A stretch of 64,000 nt of DNA, from positions 29,386,470-29,450,469 of the forward strand of contig OW028584.1 in NCBI GenBank assembly GCA_932294295.1. Reading direction: 5' to 3'. This document shows, piece after piece, positions 47,901-57,700 of this stretch. The DNA is from Alitta virens (taxonomy: Eukaryota; Annelida; Polychaeta; Phyllodocida; Nereididae). The notes beneath the pieces are model-generated. The model was not told the DNA's origin, searched no databases, and was given only the letters and a program-made list of their open reading frames with translations. How positions within the stretch are numbered: the stretch's first letter is position 1; each line of letters starts with the position of its first letter. The position numbers and the translations under genes are program-made.

Positions 47901-50900
47901 AACCTCTGATCTAATTTTAGGTGATTTTGAGCTTTAAAACATGTTTATAATTGCCATTTTTCACAACAACACTACGAGAGCAACCCTTCAGACTTACAAG
48001 GTATAACGTCGTTTTTTTTCACAAACACCCTGTACCTGTGACTGAGTTGTCTGTGGACCAAATATAACTTATAACAAATTACCAAAAATCAGGTCTCACA
48101 ATGGTACTGCAATTAATTATTACCCGTTTTTTATGTTTATCTGTAATAATTTTACCTTTCACAAAGACTTTTAAATTAATTGATGCATAAATTAATTGGC
48201 TTACAGAGTAATCCGAAAAATTATTGCCAAATGCATTTCTAAGTATTCTGGTAACATTTCAAATAGCATTTTTTTCCTTGGAGACAAACTTAAGGCATAT
48301 AATGAGTCAGCTCCATTGATTTCAAATCCAAATACAAATTACGAAATATTTCATCAAGCCATAATAATATTAAAAGATAAACACCTTCCAATAAAAACAG
48401 TTAAGTTTGATAAACATAAACATAAGAAGGCAGAGTGGATCACAAGAGGAATTTTAAATTCAATAAGATTTGGAGATAAACTGCATTTAAAATTGCGCAA
48501 GACACATCCTACATCAGCTCAATAAAAGAATTTGAAAACAAACCTCAGAACATACAATAAAATATTAAAGAAAAATATCAGAGAAGCAAAAATGATGTAC
48601 TATCAGGAAAGGTTTTCTCATTTTGAAAAAGACATAAAAAACACATGGAAAACCATCAGCAGCATAATAAGTAAAACTGAAAATAATAATATTTTACCAG
48701 AAAAAATGCAAATAAACAACAATATAGTAACAGACCCTCTGCAAATTGCAAACGAATTCAATCACTTCTTTCAAAATATCGGGCCACACTTAGCCTCTAA
48801 TATAAATGCTCCACAACATAAATCATTTACAGATTATCTTGATCTGGCGCAAAACCCTGAATTTTCATTTAAAAATGTAACTGAAGTCGAAATACATAAA
48901 ATTATAGTTAGATTGAAACCTAAAACTAGTGTTGGAATCGATGGTATTTCAGTTAAATTGCTAAAGGAAATTAAAAATATAATCATAAAACCTCTAACCT
49001 TAATTGTAAATCAGTCTCTCATAAGTGGTACTTTCCCTAAATTATTAAAAATTGCTAAAATAACTCCTATTTATAAAAGTAATGACAAGGATAGCCTAAC
49101 AAATTATCGCCCCATCTCGATCCTACCCGCCATGTCAAAGATTTTTGAAAAAGTAATGCATATCCAACTACACGATCACTTGTCTCAACTCAAATTATAT
49201 TATATTAGCCAATACGGATTCAGATCTGGTCACTCTACAGAACTCGCGATACTAGAAAACATAGACAGAATAACAAATCATCTTGAAAACGGAACTACTC
49301 CAATTAACATTTTCCTTGATCTTTCTAAGGCGTTCGACACGCTGGACCATAAAATACTTATCCATAAGCTAGAGTACTATGGAATTACAGGAAAAGCTCT
49401 TGACCTATTCAAAAGTTACCTTTCAAATAGAAGACAATACGTAGCATATAAAAATGTCTGCTCAGACCAGCTAAATATTAGCACAGGTGTTCCTCAAGGA
49501 TCCATATTAGGCCCATTACTATTTTTAATATATATTAATGATTTTTCCAGATCTTCAGACCTCTTTAAGTTTATTATATATGCGGATGATACCACCTTAG
49601 TAGCTACCCTCGAATCAAGAACAATGACATTTTCCACTTTCAATAATGAACTCCAAAAATTAACTGAATGGCTTCAATTAAACAGACTTTCTTTAAATAT
49701 TTCAAAAACAAAATTCATTGTATATCGCCTGCAAAATAGGAATGTTTCACCTCCAGATATAAAAATTGACAATATTTCTATAGAACAAGTAAATAGCTTT
49801 AATTTCTTTGGAGTGATCCTTGATGAACACCTGTCCTGGAAATATCACATAAAAAAAGTACATGGCAAAATCTCCAAAATAATAGGAATTATTAATCACT
49901 TGAAAAAATTCATTCCACAAAATATTCTCAAGATACTGTATAACACTCTAATCATGCCACATCTTAATTATGGTTTGCTTTTGTGGGGACATCAATCTGG
50001 GTCAATTTTTAAATTACAGAAAAAAGCTGTTAGGCTTCTAGCCCTTAGCAGATACAATGCCCATACAGAACCACTTTTTAAGCAATTTAATTTACTTAAA
50101 ATACATGATATAAACAAGCAACAAGAGCTGAAATTCTACTTTAAATACATGCAAAGTTATCTCCCTGATTACTTCACAAACATAATCTTGATTCGTTTTG
50201 CCGACCAACATGACTATTATACTAGAAGAAACGCTGAATATGTCACACCGAGACTAAAATACAATTTTTCCAAATGCTCAGTAATGAAGCGACTGCCCAG
50301 TATTGTCAACACCTGCACTGCTAATATACTTTGTAAAGTTCATACACATAGCTTAAAAGGGTACTCAGACTATATAAAAAAATATCAATTCTAAATGATT
50401 ATGATAATACTTGTCAGGACCCACGCTGTTATGTTTGCAGACAAATACCTGAGCAGACTTCAGAAATAGAGACTCAAGCTAACTAACATACTCCTTTTTT
50501 TTCTATCAATTTATTTATTTACTTCTTAAGATTATAAGTGGTTTCCATGGAAGTTACCTGCATTGCATCACACACAGTTCACAACTCTGTTATCTATTTA
50601 TATATACGTAATCTTTTCATTATTATTATTATTATTATCTTATTTAATATGTTATTGTTTCTTAAACATCTACCTGCTAGCTACTAAAATTTTTTGTATA
50701 AAATCAATGTAATATTGTTGGGGGACCACCTCGAAAGCGGTGAAATACCTTAGAGGGGCCCCAGGTATGTATGCTAATTAGCTATATTCCAAATAAAGTC
50801 ATTTGTCTTGTCTGTCTGATTGCCCGGTCTACGAATCCTGACTGTGTTTTTCATAGACAAAATGTCAGGACCTGGTGGAAGCTTACATTTGGCATAAGAG

Positions 50901-51764
50901 GTCTTAAATTGGTGGTACCTTGTACTCAAAGTGTCTTTCATAGTAACATGACTTGTTAAGAATCACCTCTCTTATCTTGTCAATCAACCTAATGAGTGGA
51001 AAGTACTTGCGTTGGAGGGATGCCCTATCCTAATATCCCCAGTTTCACAGGATTTTTTTTTCGGATGCTCTGATTTGTAAGAGTCTTTCTGTTTGTCAAC
51101 TATTCGTGTTTGATCAAATTAATTATAATATTTCAGTTAGTGAATATTTACCCATATTAGCACAGATTCGTTCATTTTCATCCGATTCATCCAAACAATG
51201 GTGAACTCCATCACAAAGTTGAGATTCGAGAAAACACTGGATGAGGTCTTTGCAGGCCTTCCAGTGAGATGGACATGGGTCATTTGCTGCAAAAGAAAAA
51301 AGGAAATGGTCAAAATAAATAGAAAAACTAATGTACCGTATAATGGTGATACCATTTGAAGTCTTATTTATCGTTATTATATCATATTTCTTTTCAATTT
51401 ATTAGAAGAATGCTGCCTGTCTGTCTAGCTGTCTCGCTGTCTAGCTGTCTAGCTTGTTAGTTGTCTGTATGTCTGTGTCTGCCAGTCAGTCAGTCAGTCA
51501 GTCAGTCAGTCAGCCAGCCAGGAAGGAAGGAAGGAAGGAAGGAAGGAAGGCAGAAAGGAAGGCAGATAAGTGGTAGAGAAACAAAGTGATAGATTAAAGA
51601 ATGGTTAAACTAAAAACTATGAATTTAAGGTATTGTAAAAATAAGATCGAACTTATCACTAAATCAATTTCTTTTTACTTACGACATTTGAAGGTGGCAT
51701 TGGTTGGAATACATCTTCCTCCCGGGCAATAACGTTGCTTAGTAGGGCACGGCCGCCACTGCAT
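45000..51764 (-). CDS. LDLa-containing single-pass membrane protein, basic tail (minus-strand paralogue)
   Basis: Exons on the minus strand: 51764-51683, 51286-51152, 45930-45799, 45301-45224 and 45130-45017 (or read through to TAG at 45000-45002). Every junction is phase 1 and every split codon resolves. Exon 1 gives a Cys-rich CPTKQRYCPGGRC lead. Exon 2 is an LDL-receptor class A module with six Cys and the Ca-binding LDESDE, which normally binds ligands or lipoproteins outside the cell. Exon 3 carries the membrane segment (IACGFLFFITIVTITVYC) and HMRRK. Exons 4-5 make a Lys-rich cytoplasmic tail. No signal peptide is seen: ATG 51764 may be the start, or an upstream exon is missing. Its divergent paralogue is the plus-strand gene starting at 54726. 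The intron between exons 2 and 3 hosts a DNA element and a LINE. Confidence 0.8.
45497..45746 (-). mobile_element. tRNA-derived SINE, family 2
   Basis: On the minus strand the head GGCCTGTCGGTTAAGGTAGC and B box GGTTTGATCCCCG begin the element, followed by CAGCTGGATG, ATGAGACGTTAAATTGGAGG, AAAAGACCCCACCC and the end TCATCTCATCATTACGTCTG. The 3' part recurs at 56155-56345. It lies in the intron between exons 3 and 4 of the LDLa gene. Confidence 0.85.
45969..47857. mobile_element. 1.9-kb non-autonomous DNA element with motif arrays
   Basis: Terminal inverted repeats of about 44 bp: both ends, read inward, start TGACCAAGAATTCACTGTCC, continue AGAAGTTTT, and reach GTTACGTCCAAACA with a 2-base length difference. 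The interior has no ORF but carries about ten GGTGTCC/GGTGTCT motifs (46153 to 47641) alternating with about eight TTACGTCC/TTACATCC/TTACCTCC motifs. The TTACGTCC core is also part of the terminal repeat. The target duplication is not resolved (AA or longer). Superfamily unknown. Its left end is 37 bp upstream of the splice acceptor of the LDLa-gene membrane-segment exon. Confidence 0.9.
47858..48195. other. Intronic DNA between two mobile elements
   Basis: About 340 bp without recognised features; repeats TTAATTGATGCATAAATTAATT at the junction with the LINE. Confidence 0.5.
48196..50822 (+). mobile_element. 5'-truncated Jockey/CR1-type LINE
   Basis: Includes the reverse-transcriptase ORF and a 3' UTR ending GGGGGACCACCTCGAAAG ... 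GTGAAATACCTTAG ... AATAAAGTCATTTGTC. The endonuclease domain is absent, so insertion was 5'-truncated. The upstream 110 codons (48196-48522) are in the same frame as the RT and separated by a single TAA at 48523-48525. Inserted opposite to the host LDLa gene, between its exons 2 and 3. Confidence 0.93.
48532..50394 (+). CDS. Non-LTR reverse transcriptase (LINE ORF2, 620 aa open)
   Basis: Reverse transcriptase copying LINE RNA into the genome by target-primed synthesis. Visible RT motifs in order: TSVGIDGISVKLLK, NYRPISILPAMSKIFEK, QYGFRSGHSTELAI, FLDLSKAFDTLDHKIL (catalytic Asp), STGVPQGSILGPLLFLIYIN, the catalytic IIYADDTTLVA, and LNISKTKFIVY, followed by the thumb and a long C-terminal region. 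The order and wording fit the Jockey/CR1 group. The frame is intact for 620 codons, so the copy is young, but the N-terminal endonuclease is missing and one nonsense codon lies just upstream. There is no promoter of its own. It cannot mobilise autonomously. Confidence 0.95.
   Translation: MKTNLRTYNKILKKNIREAKMMYYQERFSHFEKDIKNTWKTISSIISKTENNNILPEKMQINNNIVTDPLQIANEFNHFFQNIGPHLASNINAPQHKSFTDYLDLAQNPEFSFKNVTEVEIHKIIVRLKPKTSVGIDGISVKLLKEIKNIIIKPLTLIVNQSLISGTFPKLLKIAKITPIYKSNDKDSLTNYRPISILPAMSKIFEKVMHIQLHDHLSQLKLYYISQYGFRSGHSTELAILENIDRITNHLENGTTPINIFLDLSKAFDTLDHKILIHKLEYYGITGKALDLFKSYLSNRRQYVAYKNVCSDQLNISTGVPQGSILGPLLFLIYINDFSRSSDLFKFIIYADDTTLVATLESRTMTFSTFNNELQKLTEWLQLNRLSLNISKTKFIVYRLQNRNVSPPDIKIDNISIEQVNSFNFFGVILDEHLSWKYHIKKVHGKISKIIGIINHLKKFIPQNILKILYNTLIMPHLNYGLLLWGHQSGSIFKLQKKAVRLLALSRYNAHTEPLFKQFNLLKIHDINKQQELKFYFKYMQSYLPDYFTNIILIRFADQHDYYTRRNAEYVTPRLKYNFSKCSVMKRLPSIVNTCTANILCKVHTHSLKGYSDYIKKYQF
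50823..51151. other. Intronic DNA
   Basis: Right flank of the LINE up to the LDLa exon. Bases 50840-50950 contain a phrase (TTGGTGGTACCTTGTACTC AAAGTGTC) resembling the body of SINE family 2. Nothing else seen. Confidence 0.4.
51405..51560. repeat. Microsatellite cluster (CTGT, CAGT, GGAA)n
   Basis: CTGTCTAG-type repeats, then (CAGT)n at 51482-51510 and (GGAA)n at 51523-51550, between exons 1 and 2 of the minus-strand LDLa gene. Confidence 0.95.
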
Positions 51765-54721
51765 GACTTTTGAAATGAACAAATTTCACTCAAAAATTCA
51801 GCAACTGAAGTCGCTGGCTCCTCACTTGTCAAGGAAATACTGAGATCTGTATCACTGAAAATTTGTTTTGACTGCAAAGTCATTGGAAGTCTGGTAATTG
51901 CATAATTGTCTAGTATGCTATTTATCTGACAATTGTTATGTAACAGCGTCTAACTGTTCTACTATAATTACGCTCCTGACTTTAAATTCATTTAAGGTAG
52001 TAAGTCTTTTTTTCTTATTTGCTTCAGTCATGAAATTTTTTTTAACAATTCTAAGAAAATATAAGTTCTAAGCTCTGAACATACAGAAAACTTCTTTGTT
52101 TGAACGGTGAGGTGGTCTTAATTGTGAGGTAAAATGTGATATTGATAGCAAGGCAATAAATCTTAGTAATTAACATCTTAAGTTAGAAATTTGGTGGGAC
52201 CTAATGGTAGGGTGGTTGTAGTACTGAGGTAAATATAAATAGTTATTATATAATAATCCATTTGAGGTGCAACATTGATGTCTTAAGTTGAGTGGCCTTA
52301 ATAATTTTAGTGCATACAAATAAGTAAATCTAGGGTATCTATCTATCTATCTATCTATCATGGACACAAATGAATCTCATCATTACGTCTGCTCCGGACA
52401 CAGACACCATAGAGTAAGCCTATTAAGGAGAGATTAGCATAATATTTCTTCTTCATTCTGACTGTATTAATTAAATATACATATCTAGACTTTATGCTGA
52501 ATGCATAGATTGTAATTTTATCTGTTAATTTCATTGTATGCTTACCCCGTTTTTTCATTGCATTATTTATATACAGGGTAGTGTGATGATTTGATTTTTA
52601 TATATGTTATGAATAAAATGACAGCATGGTATATATATACCAATAAAGCGTCGTCTGCTTATAGACTTTCTTCAGAAATTAAAACAATGATCCTTGAATT
52701 AGTTAGTTTTTGCAGTTTTCCTGTTTATATTAGACATAACAGACCCATAGATCTAGTCAGATTATGAGATTGAGAGCATTTAAATCCTTGTAATTGTTTG
52801 TTAGACCATCAGCAGTGATCGACCTGAATGAGTTGAATTCGTTCATGGATAATTGACATCAAAATAGCAGCAGGCAAGTTGTATTTATCTACTGTATAAA
52901 ACTGTTTTGTGATATCAATTTATGCAAAGTACTGAATACATGTCATTTTCATAGCGTCTATTAACTGTTTTTTTATTCACCCAGAAATTTTCAGACCACC
53001 CTGAACACCGTAGAAAATGTTATTAAGTTTAGTTTGATGGTGAACAATTTAAATCCATAAATATCAAGTGTCATTTTTATAAAGCTTTCTTTGAACATAA
53101 AGTCCTATTGGAATAAATTGTAAATAGAAATTCACGTTTTTTTTTGCTGGCGATTGATACATATTTTATTATCGTGTAATAATTATGTTGAATTACTTTT
53201 CTATTTATATCTACATTTATATTGATTCTGAGAACAAGAAAGACTTTAATTAATTAATTATTCTAAAAATCCAATATAAACGTAATAAAGCAACTGTTTT
53301 TAACTTAAAAAAAAATATATATAGATAATGTAATCAAATAGAAATGTTTTAAAGAACTGTCTTTTTGGTAATTTTTTATTTTTAAAACTAAATATATTTT
53401 AAAAAAAACCTGATATATTGACATTAATTAAAAGTTTAAGTTTTGAGTTTTTAAGTTGATGTTTTTTCTTGACACATGTAGTAGGCCTTAATAATATTTT
53501 TGCACTGAAGTTGGTCTTTAAGGCTTTACTGTATTTAATTTATTTTGATTGACCAGTTACTGTAGAATGTAGGCTATGAATAACTTTTTGATGCTCTTCA
53601 CTGTGACACTGTATGACAAGAAAAGCTCTCTTTAAAAAAGAGACCTGTATCAGAATTGGTTAACAAAGTCTAGACATGCAAAAAATCAATTGAAATATTT
53701 TGTACAGACTAAAGGATATTAGTTGAAGGTTACAGATACTGACAAGGTGTCATGTCAAAATATTACAATCAATTAGTATAGTTCATATAAATTTATGTCT
53801 TTGTCATTATTGCCGAACGTGCTCAAATGCAATCATCTATCAGAAACGTAAAGAGCAATTGACAAATCCAATTTGTGTAATTACACTGTTTCACTTAAGA
53901 AAGAGTGAGAACAGTGAGTGTGTGTGGCCAGTTTCATTCATTTTATAGGTCAAAGTGTGGGTGTGTCACTCAACTGGCCAATCATAGCCAGATGCCTGCA
54001 ATGGAGTGAGCACTGCCACACTGACCTACAACAGCAGCATCACAAGTAAATCACATTAGTTTTCATAGGAATGACATAATGTAAGTAGATATTAAGCTTT
54101 TGTTGAGTTGCTAGGCATTTTACATGATGGGCCTCCAACAGATATTTGTTGAAAACCTTCACAAGCTTTCACCCCTAAGACCAAAATGAACTATGCCAAT
54201 TTTTCAGGAATTCAGACTAACATGAGATTCTGAAAGCACAAATCTTCGGAATCAGTTTGAATAACGCGATTCTCAGGCCTTTAAATAAGTGATTCACCCG
54301 TTCATTGCATATCACATTTGTTTTTATTTAAGATAAATACATTTTTCAGTGTCATACACTAATAGAAAGTTGAACTCTTGACCTTAATTGATATGTGACC
54401 TAATTTTTGAGGTCGTCTTTAGGCGAGGTAATGTTGTAGTTTAAACATAGTTAACTCAATGATTTTTGTGCAGGTAATATTAATTTTCCATAAATTGGCT
54501 TCAATATCAATAACTTTAATAAATTGGCTTAAATATCAATAACTTCGATAAATTGGCTTAAATATCTATAACTTTTTCTCTTCCAATGAAACTGTAACAC
54601 GAAAAAAACAACAACAAAAAACTGCATTCTAAATTCAATTTTGATTGAACTAACATTATTTCAAGTGATTTAAAAGTAAATAATAAATTTTAATGAAATT
54701 TTTTTATACTCAACCTTGCAG
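51765..54721. other. Shared upstream region of the two LDLa genes
   Basis: About 3 kb between the first recognised exons of the divergent pair. A CCAAT motif at 53978-53982 and a GTAAGT donor at 54081 on the plus strand could mark the promoter and a non-coding first exon of the plus gene. A minus-strand GTAAGC donor is at about 52545. (ATCT)6 lies at 52336-52360. No signal-peptide exon was found on either strand. Confidence 0.4.
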
Positions 54722-54725
54722 GATC

Positions 54726-57700
54726 ATGGGCGACGGGACTCAGTGTCCTACAAAATTCAAATACTGCAGAGGAGGAGTTTGTATCCCGGATGGACCCTCT
54801 TACAAATGCCGTGAGTTTTGGAAAGTTCTGCTACATTCATATTTTTAAGTAATATTTTAATGCCAGAGCATGATAGCCAGAGCGAGATCTACGTGAAAAA
54901 ATTGCAATGGTGAATACATTTTTGTAGAGCAAACTTTTGTTTCACAGATTTTTTTATTTTAGAAAAGTCGGGGTTTGACTTAAATTATTTAACATTTCTA
55001 TACATTTTTTGCTGTTCCTGAGTGCGCCATGCCATTGCTGGTCAAGTCTGACAAGTCAGATAATTTTACCAGTTGACGAGTTGACTTGTTGACGAGATTA
55101 CTGTAGAAAAAGTACACCACCTTTCGTGAATCTCGTGTGAAGAAAAACTCCAAGGGTACCTTTGCGCATGCGCGAGATTGACAAAATCTGAAATTTTTTA
55201 ATTATTGTGCTGGTGGTGCCACCCGGTGGCCATGAAACGTTCATAAAAGAAAAATAATACTTGATAAAGGTACTATGCTGTAATAATTACAATATCAGTT
55301 TGGAAGGATATCAGTCTGTCAGTCCATCTGTCCACCAGTCAGTCTGTCAGCCAGCCAGCCAGCCAGTCTGTCAGCCAGCCAGCCAGCCAGTCAGTCAGTC
55401 AGTCAGACAGCAAGTCAATCAGTCAGCCAGCCAGCAAGTCAGTCAGTCAGCCAGCTAGCCAGCAAGTTAGTCGGTCAGTCCATATTCTGTTTATATACTC
55501 CACCAAATTTTCAGCCTATGACGATTGTCCTGATGGAAGCAGTGCATGTGATCGGCCCACCCAATGTTACACGCCTTACCAAAGATGCGACGGGATCAGC
55601 CATTGTCCAGATGACACGGATGAACTTGGATGCCAAGGTAAATTATCTTTCTATTTTACAGATATCCAAATCTGTCATTTTGTGTCTGTTGGACTATCTA
55701 GAGTTTAGTGACCATCCCTGTCACTCATTCGTTTTTATTTTTCCCTTTTTTCCAATATCACTTTTCATTCTTCTTAAATTTTCCAATCCCACTTTTCATT
55801 CTTCTTTATTTTCCAATCCCACTTCTCATTCTTCTTTATTTTCCAATCCCACTTCTCATTCTTCTTTAATTTATCCCCAAAGCTTTGAGTTCGCATGCTA
55901 TTTTTCGTGAATGTACCGTGGATGACAAAGTGACAATTAAGTATTTGTAAATTCACGAAATTGCATGCTATATATAAATGCAATCATGAATGTAATATGC
56001 TAATACATCAGGTTTATTATCATCTTTCCTGTTTAATTTCGCTGAATGTAAATGAGAAATGCTGTACATTACAGGGTGTCAGTATACTGAATAATGATAA
56101 CATTGAAAATATGATGTCAGAGGGACCCTTAAAGACTACAGATGTCACTACATGGACATATTTTATGAGCTACATACCAGCTGGATGTCTATCCCATGAG
56201 ACGTTAAATTGGACGTGCCTTGCACTCAAGTGTCTATGCTGAGGCAAGGAAAAAGACCCCACCCATGGGGCAAATGTGGTACCTGGTGTGGACTCCCCAA
56301 GTCTTATCATCTCATTATTACGTCTACCTCTGGGAGCTGATCCTATAAGCTGAATATATGTGAGTGATAATAAATTAAAATGCCACATTTTTTGCAGATG
56401 CTGCGTCTTTTACAAGCAGCGAGGTGTTCATCTATTCATCAGCAGCTGCAACTGGCCTTGTTTTACTGGTGGGGTTTACTCTAATAGTGGTTTATTGCAT
56501 CTCATGGAAAAAAAAGACAAACTCAAGTAAGTGAACCTGTCACTGAATCACAGATGTCATTAACATACATATTTGTTAAAGTTTGTATATTATGTATTCT
56601 TAAAGCTCACATTTATTTATACAATCAGATATAGATAAACAATGTAATATATGCCTATTTCCCACGGGGCCTATTCAGTATCTATTTTCGTAAACATTTG
56701 TCTTCTCAGATATTGGTCAAATAAACAGAGGATTCGAAAAAGATATGGAACAGGCTCGCACACAAGGTTTGTAAGTTGTGTACAAATGTTTTTTTATTTT
56801 TTTTATTTATAGGATGCATGAACCAGAAATAGTGTGGGGGGGGGGGGGGTCACGATTAGGGTTACCATCACATTTACTATGATCATGTATATATATTTTC
56901 TTATTGACATTCTCTGTCAATACTCAATACGCTAATGGTTGAATTCGGGTGACATGAATTAGTCTGGAGACAGGGGCGTTGATTTCTCTTGATGAGTGGG
57001 GGAGGGGGGATGCATCCCTACTTTGTCCTATCATGACTTATCATGACTTTGTCTTATCACTCGGTCCCTGGTTCAATTCCCGGTCGAGCCTAATAAGTTA
57101 GATGGCGGTTTCATCCATCATCTCAGCCCATCAGGTGCAGAAATACCGGCCATAGAGCCCCAATCCACCCACACAGATCTTATTATGACTTTAATGCACG
57201 AACCCTTGTAGCTACTTGTCAAGAGGTAAAGTAATTGCGGATCATTAGTGCCAAGCTATTTGTACAGATAAAATTGTACTAATATGATATGAAATGTAAA
57301 AGAAACCACAAATTCTGCAAAGCAAAGATGTGTAGAAAAAAAGAAATTTGCATTTGTGAATTTCAGAGGGGTTGATTGCATTGATCATCCCCCCTGATTG
57401 ACATATATCTCCCCATCCCCCCCCCTCTGTATCGATGACCCTGACTGGAGATTTATCAAGAAAAATCCAAGAAATTAAATGGCCGAATTTTGTTGTTTTG
57501 CCAAGTTCCTTGAAATCTGATCTTGAAAAAGCAATTGCCATTATTGATAATTTAATGACGTCATACCATTATGGGTATCTGGTTGCGAACATTTCACTTT
57601 ATGGTATCCTGCAGTGGAGTTGTGTTAAATATTTTCAGTTTGGAACAGAAATTATAATTTATTTAAAAAAAAAAAGCGATCTCTCTATAACAAATTATTT

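Noticed and set aside
55261..55458. Ser/Gln-rich ORF
   Set aside because: Product of the (CAGT/CAGC)n microsatellite in an intron.
55774..55983. Repeat ORF with KNEKWDWKI units
   Set aside because: Comes from a short tandem repeat (TTTTCCAATCCCACTT...) in an intron, with no coding evidence.
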